From positions 620,001 to 684,000 of the forward strand of contig NZ_JANHOF010000001.1 in NCBI RefSeq assembly GCF_024498075.1: a stretch of DNA of 64,000 nucleotides, written 5' to 3'. Shown here in pieces: positions 42,685 to 51,267 of the stretch. The stretch is from Paenibacillus mendelii (lineage in GTDB: Bacteria; Bacillota; Bacilli; Paenibacillales; Paenibacillaceae). Both the position numbers and the translations under genes were made by a program. The notes below the pieces were generated by a model, which made no database searches, had not been told where the DNA came from, and worked only from the letters and a program-made list of their open reading frames with translations. Position 1 is the first letter of the stretch. Every line of letters starts with the position of its first letter.

Positions 42685-43971
42685 TTACGTTTCTTCTTTA
42701 ACGATTTCTATTTTGCGGATCCGATGCCTGTCTTTCTCGAGAATCGTGAAGGTCAGCTGCTCATGTTTCCAAGGAATGCCCTTCTCTAGCTCCGGTTGAT
42801 GGCTGTACAGCCATCCGCCTATGGAGTCCACCTCTTCATGATCCAGATCAGCGCCGATGGTACGGTTCACGTCATCGATTAACGCGTTGCCAAGAACGAC
42901 ATAGTTATTCATCCCCATGGGCTCGATCTCGAGCTTCTCATCGATGTCGAATTCATCGCGAATTTCTCCGACAATTTCTTCTAATATATCCTCGATCGTA
43001 ATCAATCCGGATGTACCGCCATATTCGTCGAGCAGCAGGGCAAGCTGAACCTGTTCCTGCTGCATCTTCTTGAGAAGGGACTTAATAGGCATCCCTTCGG
43101 GTACGGTCATAACGGGCTGAAGTAATTCTTTAAAGTTAAAATCAGGGTTATTGTCATAGTTCAAGAAAAATTTCTTGGTGTTCACGATTCCGATAATATT
43201 GTCCTTATTGCCCATTGCCACCGGGAAGCGCGTATATTGTTCTTTCTTAATCGTGCACATATTTTCTTCAAGGGAATGATTGGCATACAAACAGACCATA
43301 TCCGTTCGCGGAACCATAATTTCTCTGGCGAGCAGCTCGTCGAAGGCGAAGATCCGGTTGACGTAGCTTAACTCGGTTTTATTGATCTTACCGCTCTCAT
43401 AGCTCTCGGACAGGATGATGCGAATTTCTTCCTCCGAGTGGGCTTCCCCATGCTCGCTTGCAGGCTTCATGCCCAGAATGCGGACAAAGGCGTTAGCCGA
43501 ACCGTTCAACGTCCATATAAAAGGGTACATGATCTTATGAAAGAAAATAATGATCGGCGCAGTAAATACCGAAATTGACTCTGCCCGTTGGATCGCCACT
43601 GTTTTCGGCGCCAATTCACCGAGTACAACATGCAGGAAGGTCATGACGACGAATGCAATACCGAAAGACAGAATGCTGCTCAAGCTTTCACTGATCGCGA
43701 AGCGTTCGAACAATGGATGCAGCATCTTCTCCACCGTCGGCTCTCCCAGCCAGCCTAATCCAAGCGCTGTGATCGTAATACCAAGCTGACACGCCGATAA
43801 ATAGGCATCCAGGTTGGACGTGACCTTCTTGACAGCCTGTGCGTTCTTCAGTCCTTCCGCTACCATCTGATCGACCCGGCTCGGGCGCAGCTTGATGATG
43901 GCGAATTCAGTTGCTACAAAGAATGCGGTTAACAGAATAAGGACAGCGACCAAAAACAAATTTAATACCAT
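42685..43971 (-). CDS. CorC/HlyC-type CNNM-CBS membrane protein
   Basis: A 428-aa protein of the hemolysin C/CorC group. An N-terminal DUF21/CNNM domain with four helices (NLFLVAVLILLTAFFVATEFAI, SACQLGITITALGLGWLGEP) is followed by two CBS domains (about 205-330; VPRTDMVCLYANHSLEEN, IEDILEEIVGEIRDEFD) and a C-terminal CorC_HlyC domain. Relatives move or sense Mg2+ or Co2+. The promoter is divergent from that of the DUF1836 regulator, with matching palindromes next to each -10, so the two are probably controlled together. Confidence 0.93.
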   Translation of the reverse strand: MVLNLFLVAVLILLTAFFVATEFAIIKLRPSRVDQMVAEGLKNAQAVKKVTSNLDAYLSACQLGITITALGLGWLGEPTVEKMLHPLFERFAISESLSSILSFGIAFVVMTFLHVVLGELAPKTVAIQRAESISVFTAPIIIFFHKIMYPFIWTLNGSANAFVRILGMKPASEHGEAHSEEEIRIILSESYESGKINKTELSYVNRIFAFDELLAREIMVPRTDMVCLYANHSLEENMCTIKKEQYTRFPVAMGNKDNIIGIVNTKKFFLNYDNNPDFNFKELLQPVMTVPEGMPIKSLLKKMQQEQVQLALLLDEYGGTSGLITIEDILEEIVGEIRDEFDIDEKLEIEPMGMNNYVVLGNALIDDVNRTIGADLDHEEVDSIGGWLYSHQPELEKGIPWKHEQLTFTILEKDRHRIRKIEIVKEET

Positions 43972-44014
43972 TTAGACCTTCCCTCTACTCGATTTTTGAG
44001 TTGTTCTTGCTATA

Positions 44015-44057
44015 AGTTCATATGAACTATTCTAATAAACCATCAGACAATTCTCAA
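44015..44057 (-). promoter_or_regulatory. corC-like promoter with palindromic operator
   Basis: On the minus strand TTGAGA (44057-44052), a 17-bp spacer and TAGAAT (44034-44029) are immediately followed by the perfect palindrome AGTTCATATGAACT (44028-44015). The operator therefore covers the transcription start. Confidence 0.75.
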
Positions 44058-44144
44058 ATGCGATTTGCGTTTAAAAATGGTGATTTTCGTTCTGATTTGC
44101 CCAAAACTGACCAACAATACCTTCTTTTTATGGATTATTTCCTT

Positions 44145-44188
44145 TTGACATCCTTGCACGGGCACTTTATGATAAGTTCATAAGAACT
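44145..44188 (+). promoter_or_regulatory. DUF1836 gene promoter with matching operator
   Basis: TTGACA (44145-44150), a 17-bp spacer and TATGAT (44168-44173) are followed one base later by AGTTCATAAGAACT (44175-44188). This is the same AGTTC-N4-GAACT palindrome as at the divergent promoter. Confidence 0.78.
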
Positions 44189-44211
44189 GTTCAGCAATTG
44201 AGGTGAGAAAT

Positions 44212-44964
44212 TTGGAAATGTTAACATTAAGACGTAAAGATATGGCGGCACTCCTCTTTGCACTGAACGGACAATCGGATCGTCCACCCCTTGCCATCAT
44301 CCAGGAAATATGGCGTGCCAATCATCAACAAGCCTTAGATCAGGGTAATTCGATGTCCGCTTTCGTTGCGACCTCATTGCCGCCGATTTTCGAGCGTATG
44401 ATTAAGGCTCAAATTAAGCCGGCATTTTCCTTAAGCGATATTGTTTCACTAGGCACACAGATCGAGTATACCCAATTCAGCGTGACTTCGATCCAGAACT
44501 GGGTCAAACGCGATTTCAAAGATTTTATCGGCCAACCCGCTGAAGGCAAGAAATACTCGCTTCAGCAAGTCGCCTTATTCTTCATCGTCGAGGATTTGCG
44601 GTCTACGCTCGATTATGATTCCATTCGGAAGCTTATGGATATCGTATTCGGACCGACTGCGACCGATCAGAAGCTGTCCATCACGCCTATGGCGTTCTAC
44701 GCCGCATACTCGGATCTTTATGAGATTCTAGATGAGCGTTATCGCAATTTCACCGGCGAGAGGACGGATTTCATTGCCAAGTGGGATCAGATGATCGATG
44801 AGCTGTCTAAGGAGTGTGTGATGGATCGGGGCAATCTGACTGCCAGCCAGCAGGATGCATTGAAGAACGCTCTGCATGTCTCGGTTATCGCCGTCCATAC
44901 AGCGAGCTTCCATTCCCTGGCACGCCGTTATGTGAACGGCATGGTATTTCTCAACAATTTATGA
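44212..44964 (+). CDS. DUF1836-family HTH regulator
   Basis: A protein of about 250 aa with a DUF1836 domain, a MerR-like helix-turn-helix group. Recognisable parts are PPIFERMIKAQIKPAFSLSD and QFSVTSIQNWVKRDFKDFIG, followed by KKYSLQQVALFFIVEDLR. The ribosome site GAGGTGA at 44200-44206 fits the TTG at 44212 or the ATG at 44218. No effector domain is evident. Its own promoter and the divergent corC-like promoter have the same palindrome directly after the -10, suggesting it is the shared repressor. That is inference, as the family's DNA sites are not known to me. Confidence 0.85.
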   Translation: MEMLTLRRKDMAALLFALNGQSDRPPLAIIQEIWRANHQQALDQGNSMSAFVATSLPPIFERMIKAQIKPAFSLSDIVSLGTQIEYTQFSVTSIQNWVKRDFKDFIGQPAEGKKYSLQQVALFFIVEDLRSTLDYDSIRKLMDIVFGPTATDQKLSITPMAFYAAYSDLYEILDERYRNFTGERTDFIAKWDQMIDELSKECVMDRGNLTASQQDALKNALHVSVIAVHTASFHSLARRYVNGMVFLNNL

Positions 44965-44970
44965 AGCAAG

Positions 44971-45008
44971 AAGGCCGCTTACCGAATTTCAACTCGGTAA
45001 GCGGCCTT
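44971..45008. terminator. Bidirectional terminator between the DUF1836 and ABC-F genes
   Basis: AAGGCCGCTTACCGA (44971-44985) and TCGGTAAGCGGCCTT (44994-45008) form a 15-bp perfect stem between convergent genes. Confidence 0.9.
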
Positions 45009-45061
45009 TGTCATGAAGCAGTAGAGGTCCGTCCCAACGTGCCTCTATTATCAAGTAAACA

Positions 45062-46813
45062 TTACCGCTGAGAGAGCTGTTTCTTTTCGACCATCAGCTC
45101 TTTGAATTCCTTATCGAGCGCATCATACTGGGGGTCGCTCATCGAATACTTGCTAAGCTCTCCGAGCACCGACAAGATCCGGTTCTCCACAATCATCTTC
45201 TGTTCTTCGACCTCCTTGCTGTTGTTCCTCGGAGCTGTCTTCGTTTGTTTGGCCTTATCCATATATTCATTAAAGCCGCTCTCGAATTTACGAATCGTGC
45301 CGTCCTGAAATACGAGCAGCTTCTGACAGATTCGCTGGAGAAAATAACTGTCATGCGACACGACAATTAGCGTGCCTTGATACGAATCAAGCGCCTCCTC
45401 TAGCTGCTCCCGGCTTGCCAAATCGAGGTGATTGGTTGGCTCATCCAGAATGAGAACATCAATATCTCTGAGGATCAATTGAGCCAGCTTCACCCGCGTC
45501 CGCTCACCTAAGCTCAACTGGTTGATGGGCTTCCTCAGCATCGATTCATCAAATCCCATATTAGCAAGAAGCGTACGGGCCTTGCTGGCCTCGCTGCGAA
45601 TGTGATGCTCCTCTTCAATGAGCTTCAGCACCGTCCGTTCCGGATTAAGATCGGTGACATCCTGTGTTAAATAGCCTACTTTGGCCGTTGGGCTCAGCCA
45701 TAACTCTCCCTCATCGACAACTTCCTTGCCGGTGATAATCCGAATAAGCGTCGTTTTGCCGCAGCCATTCGGTCCCAGAAGTCCGATCCGGTCTCCGCGT
45801 TGAATCGCGAAGGAGCTGTCGCGGAATAAATTCCGATCCCCATAAGCCTTGGATGCCCGCTTAGCTTCGACGATCCGCCGCCCGCGCTTATCGGGGCTGT
45901 CTACCTCAAATTGAACCTTGGCTTCTTCTTTAGGCTTCTGAACGCCCTCGACTTCAATTTTTTCCAGCCGTTTAATTCTAGACTTTATCTGCTGATCCAT
46001 CTTCTTCGCCTTGGTTCGATAAAACTCTTTCACGCCTCGCATCTCGGCCATCTTCCCTACTTTGCCTGCTTCGCGATGCGACTTCGACGACCATTTCTTA
46101 AGCCGCTCGATTTCCGATTCGATCTTCTGCTCTATTTTCTGTTGTTCGATATATTGATGGAGCTGGCTCTCATATCTGCGTGCCTTCTCCTCACGATAGA
46201 ACGTGTAATTGCCTGCATAGGCATGGGCTTCGCCATCTTCAAGCTCAATAATGCGTTCCACCGTCTGATCCAGAAAGTATCGGTCATGGGAGATCGTCAG
46301 CACAGTGGCTCCGAACGTTCTCAGCTCGTGGATTAGCCATTCGACGCCTTGGAGATCGAGATGGTTCGTCGGTTCATCGAGAATAAGAATGTCCGGCTTG
46401 GATGCCCATATATGGGCAATGGCCAGCTTCGTCTTCTCGCCGCCGCTTAAGCCGCCGTAACGTCCTGCATCCCAATCCTGCACCTTCTTCAATCCGAGAT
46501 GGCTGGCCAGCTCCAGGAAAGCTTCACCGTCACCTTCATCAATATAGTCATCCGCCATGGAAGAGAATGTGTGAACGGTATAGGACGTAGATTGCAGCAA
46601 ATACCCGATTTTCAATCCTCGGTCATGTCGGGAGACAGAGCCCCCATCCGGCTGCAGGCTGCCGAAGATAATATTAGCCAGCGTCGTTTTGCCGGCCCCA
46701 TTCATACCAACCAGTCCGATTCGTTCTCCTTGGGCGATATCAAGATTAACATTCCGAAGAACGGTCAAATCGCCAAAGCTTTTTGTTACATTGCGACAAT
46801 TAAATAATGTCAT
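45062..46813 (-). CDS. ABC-F ribosome-protection-like ATPase
   Basis: A 583-aa soluble ABC-F protein with two ATPase domains. Walker A sites are GMNGAGKTT and GPNGCGKTT; both signatures (YGGLSGGEKTK, NQLSLGERTR) and both ILDEPTNHLDL Walker B motifs are intact. A charged linker joins the domains (about 245-330, SKSHREAGKVGKM), where antibiotic-resistance members contact the drug site on the ribosome. The start at 46813 has AGAGGTGATC just upstream. The style is close to Vga/Lsa/VmlR proteins, which protect against lincosamides, streptogramins A and pleuromutilins. The long leader with an internal terminator supports an antibiotic-inducible role. Housekeeping function in translation is the alternative. 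Confidence 0.88.
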   Translation of the reverse strand: MTLFNCRNVTKSFGDLTVLRNVNLDIAQGERIGLVGMNGAGKTTLANIIFGSLQPDGGSVSRHDRGLKIGYLLQSTSYTVHTFSSMADDYIDEGDGEAFLELASHLGLKKVQDWDAGRYGGLSGGEKTKLAIAHIWASKPDILILDEPTNHLDLQGVEWLIHELRTFGATVLTISHDRYFLDQTVERIIELEDGEAHAYAGNYTFYREEKARRYESQLHQYIEQQKIEQKIESEIERLKKWSSKSHREAGKVGKMAEMRGVKEFYRTKAKKMDQQIKSRIKRLEKIEVEGVQKPKEEAKVQFEVDSPDKRGRRIVEAKRASKAYGDRNLFRDSSFAIQRGDRIGLLGPNGCGKTTLIRIITGKEVVDEGELWLSPTAKVGYLTQDVTDLNPERTVLKLIEEEHHIRSEASKARTLLANMGFDESMLRKPINQLSLGERTRVKLAQLILRDIDVLILDEPTNHLDLASREQLEEALDSYQGTLIVVSHDSYFLQRICQKLLVFQDGTIRKFESGFNEYMDKAKQTKTAPRNNSKEVEEQKMIVENRILSVLGELSKYSMSDPQYDALDKEFKELMVEKKQLSQR

Positions 46814-47209
46814 AGGATCACCTCTTAGGGGTTCATTTGTACGCCGCCATTGTGCTAACTCTGCTTGAACGACATCAACGTACCTAAGCCGAATCCGAAT
46901 TCGAATACAAAAAAACACCGCTCGGCTTCTGCCGGCGGCGTCGGATATGCGGAATGATGAACGTACTGAGCCCCTCTTCAATACCTAAGTAAGGCACAGA
47001 GATGGAGCTAACCCAGCAATTGTGTGCGAAAATAAAACCTTGTGCCCACAACAGACTCAGGTAAAGGAGTATTTCCCTTTAGACGTACGTATCCTATTCC
47101 GCTCCGCTTACGGGCAGAGCCTCTTCAAAGTCATTCATATTGAATTCATGATTGACTAGAAAGTTAGGACCACATCGCGTCTAATTGGATACCTCCCTTG
47201 ACAAATATA
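46814..47209 (-). promoter_or_regulatory. ABC-F leader RNA with tandem attenuator hairpins
   Basis: The roughly 400-nt untranslated leader contains no protein gene of normal size. It holds a TTGTG-GG-CACAA hairpin (47051-47040) followed by GGTTTTATTTT, and further on a strong terminator (46940-46909). The distal CACACAATTG (minus strand, near 47025-47016) could pair with the same TTGTG and so offers an alternative fold. A 14-codon reading frame (47138-47094, MNDFEEALPVSGAE) overlaps a 7-bp hairpin but lacks a clear ribosome site. Ribosome-mediated attenuation of ABC-F genes is known for vmlR; here it is inferred from structure. Confidence 0.65.
46909..46940 (-). terminator. Intrinsic terminator inside the ABC-F leader
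   Basis: On the minus strand CGCCGCCGGC and GCCGAGCGGTG pair around an AGAA loop with one bulged A, followed by seven T. It ends about 95 bases before the ABC-F start codon, so transcription should stop here unless the hairpin is prevented. Confidence 0.8.
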
Positions 47210-47214
47210 CACTC

Positions 47215-47242
47215 ATTATAACATGGAGCAGGATATATACAA
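47215..47242 (-). promoter_or_regulatory. Promoter of the ABC-F leader
   Basis: TTGTAT on the minus strand (47242-47237), a 16-bp spacer and a perfect TATAAT (47220-47215). It defines a leader of about 390-400 nt. Confidence 0.65.
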
Positions 47243-47296
47243 CTCTAAAGTAAAGAAACGGGATCGAATTTAGGTCTGCTTCTATGCAAACAAATC

Positions 47297-47755
47297 TTAA
47301 ATCGCGATTCTGCGCAATTCCGGCAAGTCTTCCAAGTAACCCGCGGCTTGGAGCTCAGCCAGCGCTTTACGGATGCTTTGTTCATCTTCGTCCGTCTGGT
47401 CGCACAGGACAAGCAGCTCTTCTATGCTGGACACCGGATTCTCCTTGCAGTAGGTCAACAGCCCTTTAGCCGCCCAAGATAAACGGTCATCCTGGAATTC
47501 ATCGATCATTTGGCGATAGAACTTATGCGGAATCAGCTTGTTTTCGACGAGCCGCTGCATCGCATTCATGGCCTGCTTTGTAGTCATCCGGCCTTTCTGC
47601 GATAGTTCGGCTAAGCTCGGTTTATTGGATTCCGACATATAAGAACTAAGTACGATATAGATCATTTGAGCATAGATGTCTAAATTGGCATGCATGAAAA
47701 TCTCGCTGGATAGCGTGAAGTTTCGCACACTGGTCGTGGATGGTTCGGTGTTCAT
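47297..47755 (-). CDS. Small winged-helix-like hypothetical protein
   Basis: A 152-aa cytosolic protein. Its centre resembles the winged-helix modules of DnaD/replication-associated and HTH proteins (PSLAELSQKGRMTTKQAMNAMQRLVENKLI, here in two parts around residue 58; then LSWAAKGLLTYCKENPVSS and IRKALAELQAAGYLED). AAAGGAGACC precedes the ATG. It stands alone between the ABC-F leader and the LacI gene. It may bind DNA; no target is suggested by the context. Confidence 0.75.
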   Translation of the reverse strand: MNTEPSTTSVRNFTLSSEIFMHANLDIYAQMIYIVLSSYMSESNKPSLAELSQKGRMTTKQAMNAMQRLVENKLIPHKFYRQMIDEFQDDRLSWAAKGLLTYCKENPVSSIEELLVLCDQTDEDEQSIRKALAELQAAGYLEDLPELRRIAI

Positions 47756-47933
47756 TCAAGGTCTCCTTTCAAGATTGCATGTGAAATAGGATGCAGCGCA
47801 TCTTTACAAGGATTCGAAGGTATGATCCGGTTTTGGGGGTTTATGAGAAACTTTTAACGAATGAGGCTTGGCTGACTCTCATGACAAATACCGAAGCTTT
47901 GTAGTATTTGAGCAAGTATGGAAATCGATATAA

Positions 47934-47968
47934 CAAAAAAGTGTGCCCCGGTTGTGGGCACACTTTTT
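47934..47968. terminator. Terminator of the lacI-like gene
   Basis: AAAAAAGTGTGCCC and GGGCACACTTTTT (47935-47968) pair around a 7-nt loop, with T runs on both strands. It ends 12 bp before the LacI stop. Confidence 0.88.
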
Positions 47969-47980
47969 CTGTTCATTGAA

Positions 47981-49042
47981 TTAATTTGGAGCCGGTCCCG
48001 TAGATTCGCGCTTAATAAGCATAGGACCGTTCATATTATCATGCGTGTCCATCTGCCGGTCGCTCGGGTCGTCCTCAGCCTCTACCGATGCAATAATCAT
48101 CTCAACGGCAGATCGTGCCTTGTCGGCTATATAATGGTCCACCGTCGTGATATGCGGCTTCAGGATACGGGAGAGATAGATGTTATCAAATCCACAGACC
48201 GATATATCCTCCGGAACACGCAGGTCCGTTCGCAGAATGTGGCTAAGCGCTCCGAATGCCACCATGTCATTAACACCGATTATCGCCGTCACGCTATGCT
48301 CGCGCAGCAGTTCTTCGGTTAAGGAGAAGCCGATATCGATCTCAAAAGAGCTGTCATTGATTTCTTTCTCATCCTTGCCTTCCTTAACGACCAGACCGCT
48401 CTCGAGGCCAGCAGCCTTCATAGCTGCGATAACGCCGTCCAATCGCGATTTGCGTGAAAGCGAGAAGCCGGAGAGCGGCGAGGTTACAAACCCAATCCGT
48501 TTGTGACCTAGTTCAATCAGATACTTGGCCACGATTTCGCCTGCTTTGTAACTGTCGAGCGATATGGTCCTGAATCCTAAATTCTGCTCGTTCTCGCCAA
48601 AGATAACCATACGATCTGCCGGTATAACCTGACGTACCTTGTCCGGCAGAAGCGGTGCGAACGTATAGATAACGCCGTCTGCCGATTTGCTCTTAAGCAG
48701 CGATATATAGGACTCTTCTCTGTCTGCCAGACGGGAAGTGTTACATAGTAAAATATTATAGCCTTTGCTTGCCGCAAACTCTTCGATATGCTGAGCCAAC
48801 GTCTGGTAATAAGGGTTGGAGATCGTCGGCAGCAGCAAACCAATCAGACGTGATTGATTGGTCTTTAAGCCCCTTGCGAATTGGTTAGGAACATAATTGA
48901 GCTCTCTTGCGGCTTCTCGTACTTTACGGCGCGTCGTCTCCGGAAAAGTCATATCGGTCCTGTTATTTAGGATGAGCGACACCGTCGTTTGGGATACTCC
49001 GGCCTTTTTGGCGACATCTCGCGAAGTTGGCTTTTTTTTCAT
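47981..49042 (-). CDS. LacI/GalR-family repressor
   Basis: A 353-aa repressor with an N-terminal HTH (TSRDVAKKAGVSQTTVSLIL, about 5-24), hinge helix region (NYVPNQFARGLKT) and periplasmic-binding-protein-like sensor (RLIGLLLPTISNPYYQTLAQ; GIPEDISVCGFDN-like VPEDISVCGFDN). The ATG at 49042 starts an AAA-AAA-AAG run, and its ribosome site is weak. It is the last gene of the co-directional catabolic cluster and very likely regulates it, with a sugar or sugar acid as inducer. Confidence 0.93.
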   Translation of the reverse strand: MKKKPTSRDVAKKAGVSQTTVSLILNNRTDMTFPETTRRKVREAARELNYVPNQFARGLKTNQSRLIGLLLPTISNPYYQTLAQHIEEFAASKGYNILLCNTSRLADREESYISLLKSKSADGVIYTFAPLLPDKVRQVIPADRMVIFGENEQNLGFRTISLDSYKAGEIVAKYLIELGHKRIGFVTSPLSGFSLSRKSRLDGVIAAMKAAGLESGLVVKEGKDEKEINDSSFEIDIGFSLTEELLREHSVTAIIGVNDMVAFGALSHILRTDLRVPEDISVCGFDNIYLSRILKPHITTVDHYIADKARSAVEMIIASVEAEDDPSDRQMDTHDNMNGPMLIKRESTGPAPN

Positions 49043-49045
49043 CAA

Positions 49046-49349
49046 TGACCCGGTAGCCCGGCATGGCCTAGTTTACGTTGATACTCGCTAATGCCGGGAA
49101 CAATAGGTGTCCACCTCTTTCTTCGACTTGGACCCATCCAAGTGTTCCAATCCTAAACTGATGTTTGCAATCATGAAGCGTTATGTTAAACATCCGTCGG
49201 AAGGCTTACATCACATGTTAGTCACGTTTATTATACACTTCTCCCTGTATGACTGCACATCCTATTTTTCCAAGATATACAAATTGATGCGGAACAAGCC
49301 TAACGGACGGCTAGTCTCTTGTATGGCTAAGATCCAAGTTCTATGCGAA
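49046..49349 (-). other. 304-bp gap before the lacI-like gene
   Basis: No gene is seen. It separates the aldo/keto reductase stop from the repressor and probably carries the repressor's own promoter. An 8-bp inverted repeat, CCCGGCAT (49057-49064) and ATGCCGGG (49091-49098), lies in the leader, and a near-palindrome ATGTTAAACAT occurs near 49183-49193. Either could be an operator. Confidence 0.45.
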
Positions 49350-50264
49350 TTATCGCTCACATGCCAAGACAGCTTCATCAATCTGCCTCTCGTTCTTCAC
49401 GCCGACGATAGCCGAGACGACTGCTGGCTGCTCCAAGATCCAGCGTATGGCGAATTGCGTCATTGTAAGACCTTTAAGGGAAGCGTTAGCCTCGATCGCC
49501 TCGAGTTTGGTGAAGAGGGCATCGTCGAGCTGCCACAACCAGTCCGGCTTCTCCTCCTTGCGCGATCCTGCCGGAAGCGGCATTCCCCGCTTATACTTGC
49601 CTGAGAGCAGCCCTCCTTGCAAAATCTGATAGGGTGCGACCGCGATGTCTTCCTTGCTGCATAACGGAAGGAGATCCTGCAGTGCATCCTGCTTCAGAAG
49701 GCTCATTGGCGGCTGGCACATAACAGGCCTTGGCGCTCCACAGGCATCGGCAGCATGGAGCAGCTTCTCAAGCGCTGCCGCATCGTAATTACTTACGGCA
49801 TAATGTCGGATCTTGCCTGCTCGAATCGCATGATGAATCTCGGTTACGATTTCCTCCAGAGGGGTGGCCGGATCCGGCTTGTGTAAATAGTAGATGTCGA
49901 TATAATCCGTCGCAAGCCTCGACAAACTGATGTCCAACTGCTTGCGGATTGCCGCAGGACTCGTAAATTCATCCTCGGCTGCCAGGCCAACCTTCATCCC
50001 TACTTTCGTAGCGACAATCGCATCTGACCGTCGGCCGGCCAGCGCTTTGCCGATGATTTCCTCTGCAACTCCACCGCCGCTTCCGGCAACTCTCGAGTAC
50101 CCCTCATACATATTGGCGGTGTCAATGTGATTGATGCCTTTTTCGAGCGCATAATGGATGAGCCGGATGGCCTCCTTCTCTTCCACAGGTGTTCCGAATG
50201 TCATCGTTCCGAGGCAAATTTCCGAAACCGACAGACCGGTACCCGGCACCTTACGCATATTCAT
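49350..50264 (-). CDS. Aldo/keto reductase
   Basis: A 304-aa NAD(P)H-dependent reductase. The catalytic set is visible: Asp and Tyr in HIDTANMYEGY, Lys in VATKVGM and His in YYLHKPD. The family opening GTGLSVSEICLGTMTFG is at the N-terminus. The ATG at 50264 with AAAGGA upstream is favoured over 50273. In the cluster it may reduce an aldehyde released by the aldolase or oxidise the starting sugar. It is the last metabolic gene before lacI. Confidence 0.9.
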   Translation of the reverse strand: MNMRKVPGTGLSVSEICLGTMTFGTPVEEKEAIRLIHYALEKGINHIDTANMYEGYSRVAGSGGGVAEEIIGKALAGRRSDAIVATKVGMKVGLAAEDEFTSPAAIRKQLDISLSRLATDYIDIYYLHKPDPATPLEEIVTEIHHAIRAGKIRHYAVSNYDAAALEKLLHAADACGAPRPVMCQPPMSLLKQDALQDLLPLCSKEDIAVAPYQILQGGLLSGKYKRGMPLPAGSRKEEKPDWLWQLDDALFTKLEAIEANASLKGLTMTQFAIRWILEQPAVVSAIVGVKNERQIDEAVLACER

Positions 50265-50321
50265 TCCTATCATCCTTTCCTTGCGGCAGATATCCTGCCG
50301 TCACAAGCACCGGTCCGACTA

Positions 50322-51227
50322 CTAAACAGCCGCAACAAGACGATTGACTGCATCCATTCGTGTATAAATATCAGGCAATATAGCGGCAGCTTCATCGGAT
50401 GAAAGCCGTGCAAACGGCGCTCTGAAGCTTTGCTGAGCGAAATTCTTATCCTTCATGATGGCTTCGAACACGGCTATTACTCCATGCTTCCAAGCAAGCG
50501 CCAGAAAGTCCATGAAAGCATGCTGAATGCTCATAGCCTCGCTAATTCGTCCCGAACGTACAAGTGCATAGACCTTTACGTACATATCCGGAAATAAGTT
50601 GCACCATGTTCCGATGCTTCCGTGCGCCCCGTACTGCAGTCCTGCGGCTAACAGCTCGTCATATCCGTTATAGATAATCGCATCCGGCCGTTCTATGATC
50701 AGCCTGCGAAGCAGGAACAAGTTCCAGTCCGTCATCTTCAGGCCGGCTACTCCCTCGATCGATAAGAGGTCCAGAAACTCCTCGAAGGCCGGGGTATAAT
50801 ATGTCATAGCCGGTATATGGTAGATAATGACCGGAATGCCTGCCGTATCGGCCAAATGCTTGTAATAGTCTTGTAGAAGCGCGCCGGACAGGCCAACCGG
50901 CGGAATAGCCGATATCGCTGTGGCCCCAGCCGCAGCCGCATGTGCCGACAGCTCCTTTGCTGTTCGCAGCGACGGCGAGCCGACGTGAACAATGCTCTCT
51001 TTGCCATAAGCCTTGGCCAGCTCGACTGCGATGGAGCAAGCATGCTTCCGTTCCTCTGCCGTGAGCTTGAAGGCATCTCCTGTTCCTCCGCATACATACA
51101 ATCCGTGAAGTCCGGCATCGAATAAACGCTTGATATTGTCGGCAAACTGTTGATCATTCATCTTCTCCGATTCATCGCACGGTGTAACGATTGGAGCGAA
51201 TATTCCTTTGAGTTTATCCATCTGCAT
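50322..51227 (-). CDS. DapA-family lyase/aldolase
   Basis: A 301-aa (beta/alpha)8 Schiff-base enzyme. The substrate loop is GGTGDAFKLTAEER, the catalytic Tyr is in VIIYHIPAMT and the Schiff-base Lys is in VAGLKMTDWN. The GGTG loop and absence of lysine-pathway neighbours point to a sugar-acid or sialate-type lyase, not dihydrodipicolinate synthase. The start at 51227 is six bases after GGAGG. With the IlvD-type dehydratase in the same cluster, cleavage of a 2-keto-3-deoxy sugar acid to pyruvate and an aldehyde is the simplest role. Confidence 0.88.
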   Translation of the reverse strand: MQMDKLKGIFAPIVTPCDESEKMNDQQFADNIKRLFDAGLHGLYVCGGTGDAFKLTAEERKHACSIAVELAKAYGKESIVHVGSPSLRTAKELSAHAAAAGATAISAIPPVGLSGALLQDYYKHLADTAGIPVIIYHIPAMTYYTPAFEEFLDLLSIEGVAGLKMTDWNLFLLRRLIIERPDAIIYNGYDELLAAGLQYGAHGSIGTWCNLFPDMYVKVYALVRSGRISEAMSIQHAFMDFLALAWKHGVIAVFEAIMKDKNFAQQSFRAPFARLSSDEAAAILPDIYTRMDAVNRLVAAV

Positions 51228-51267
51228 AACGTTCCTCCACAACCTTCATCGCATAATGTCTATCGGA

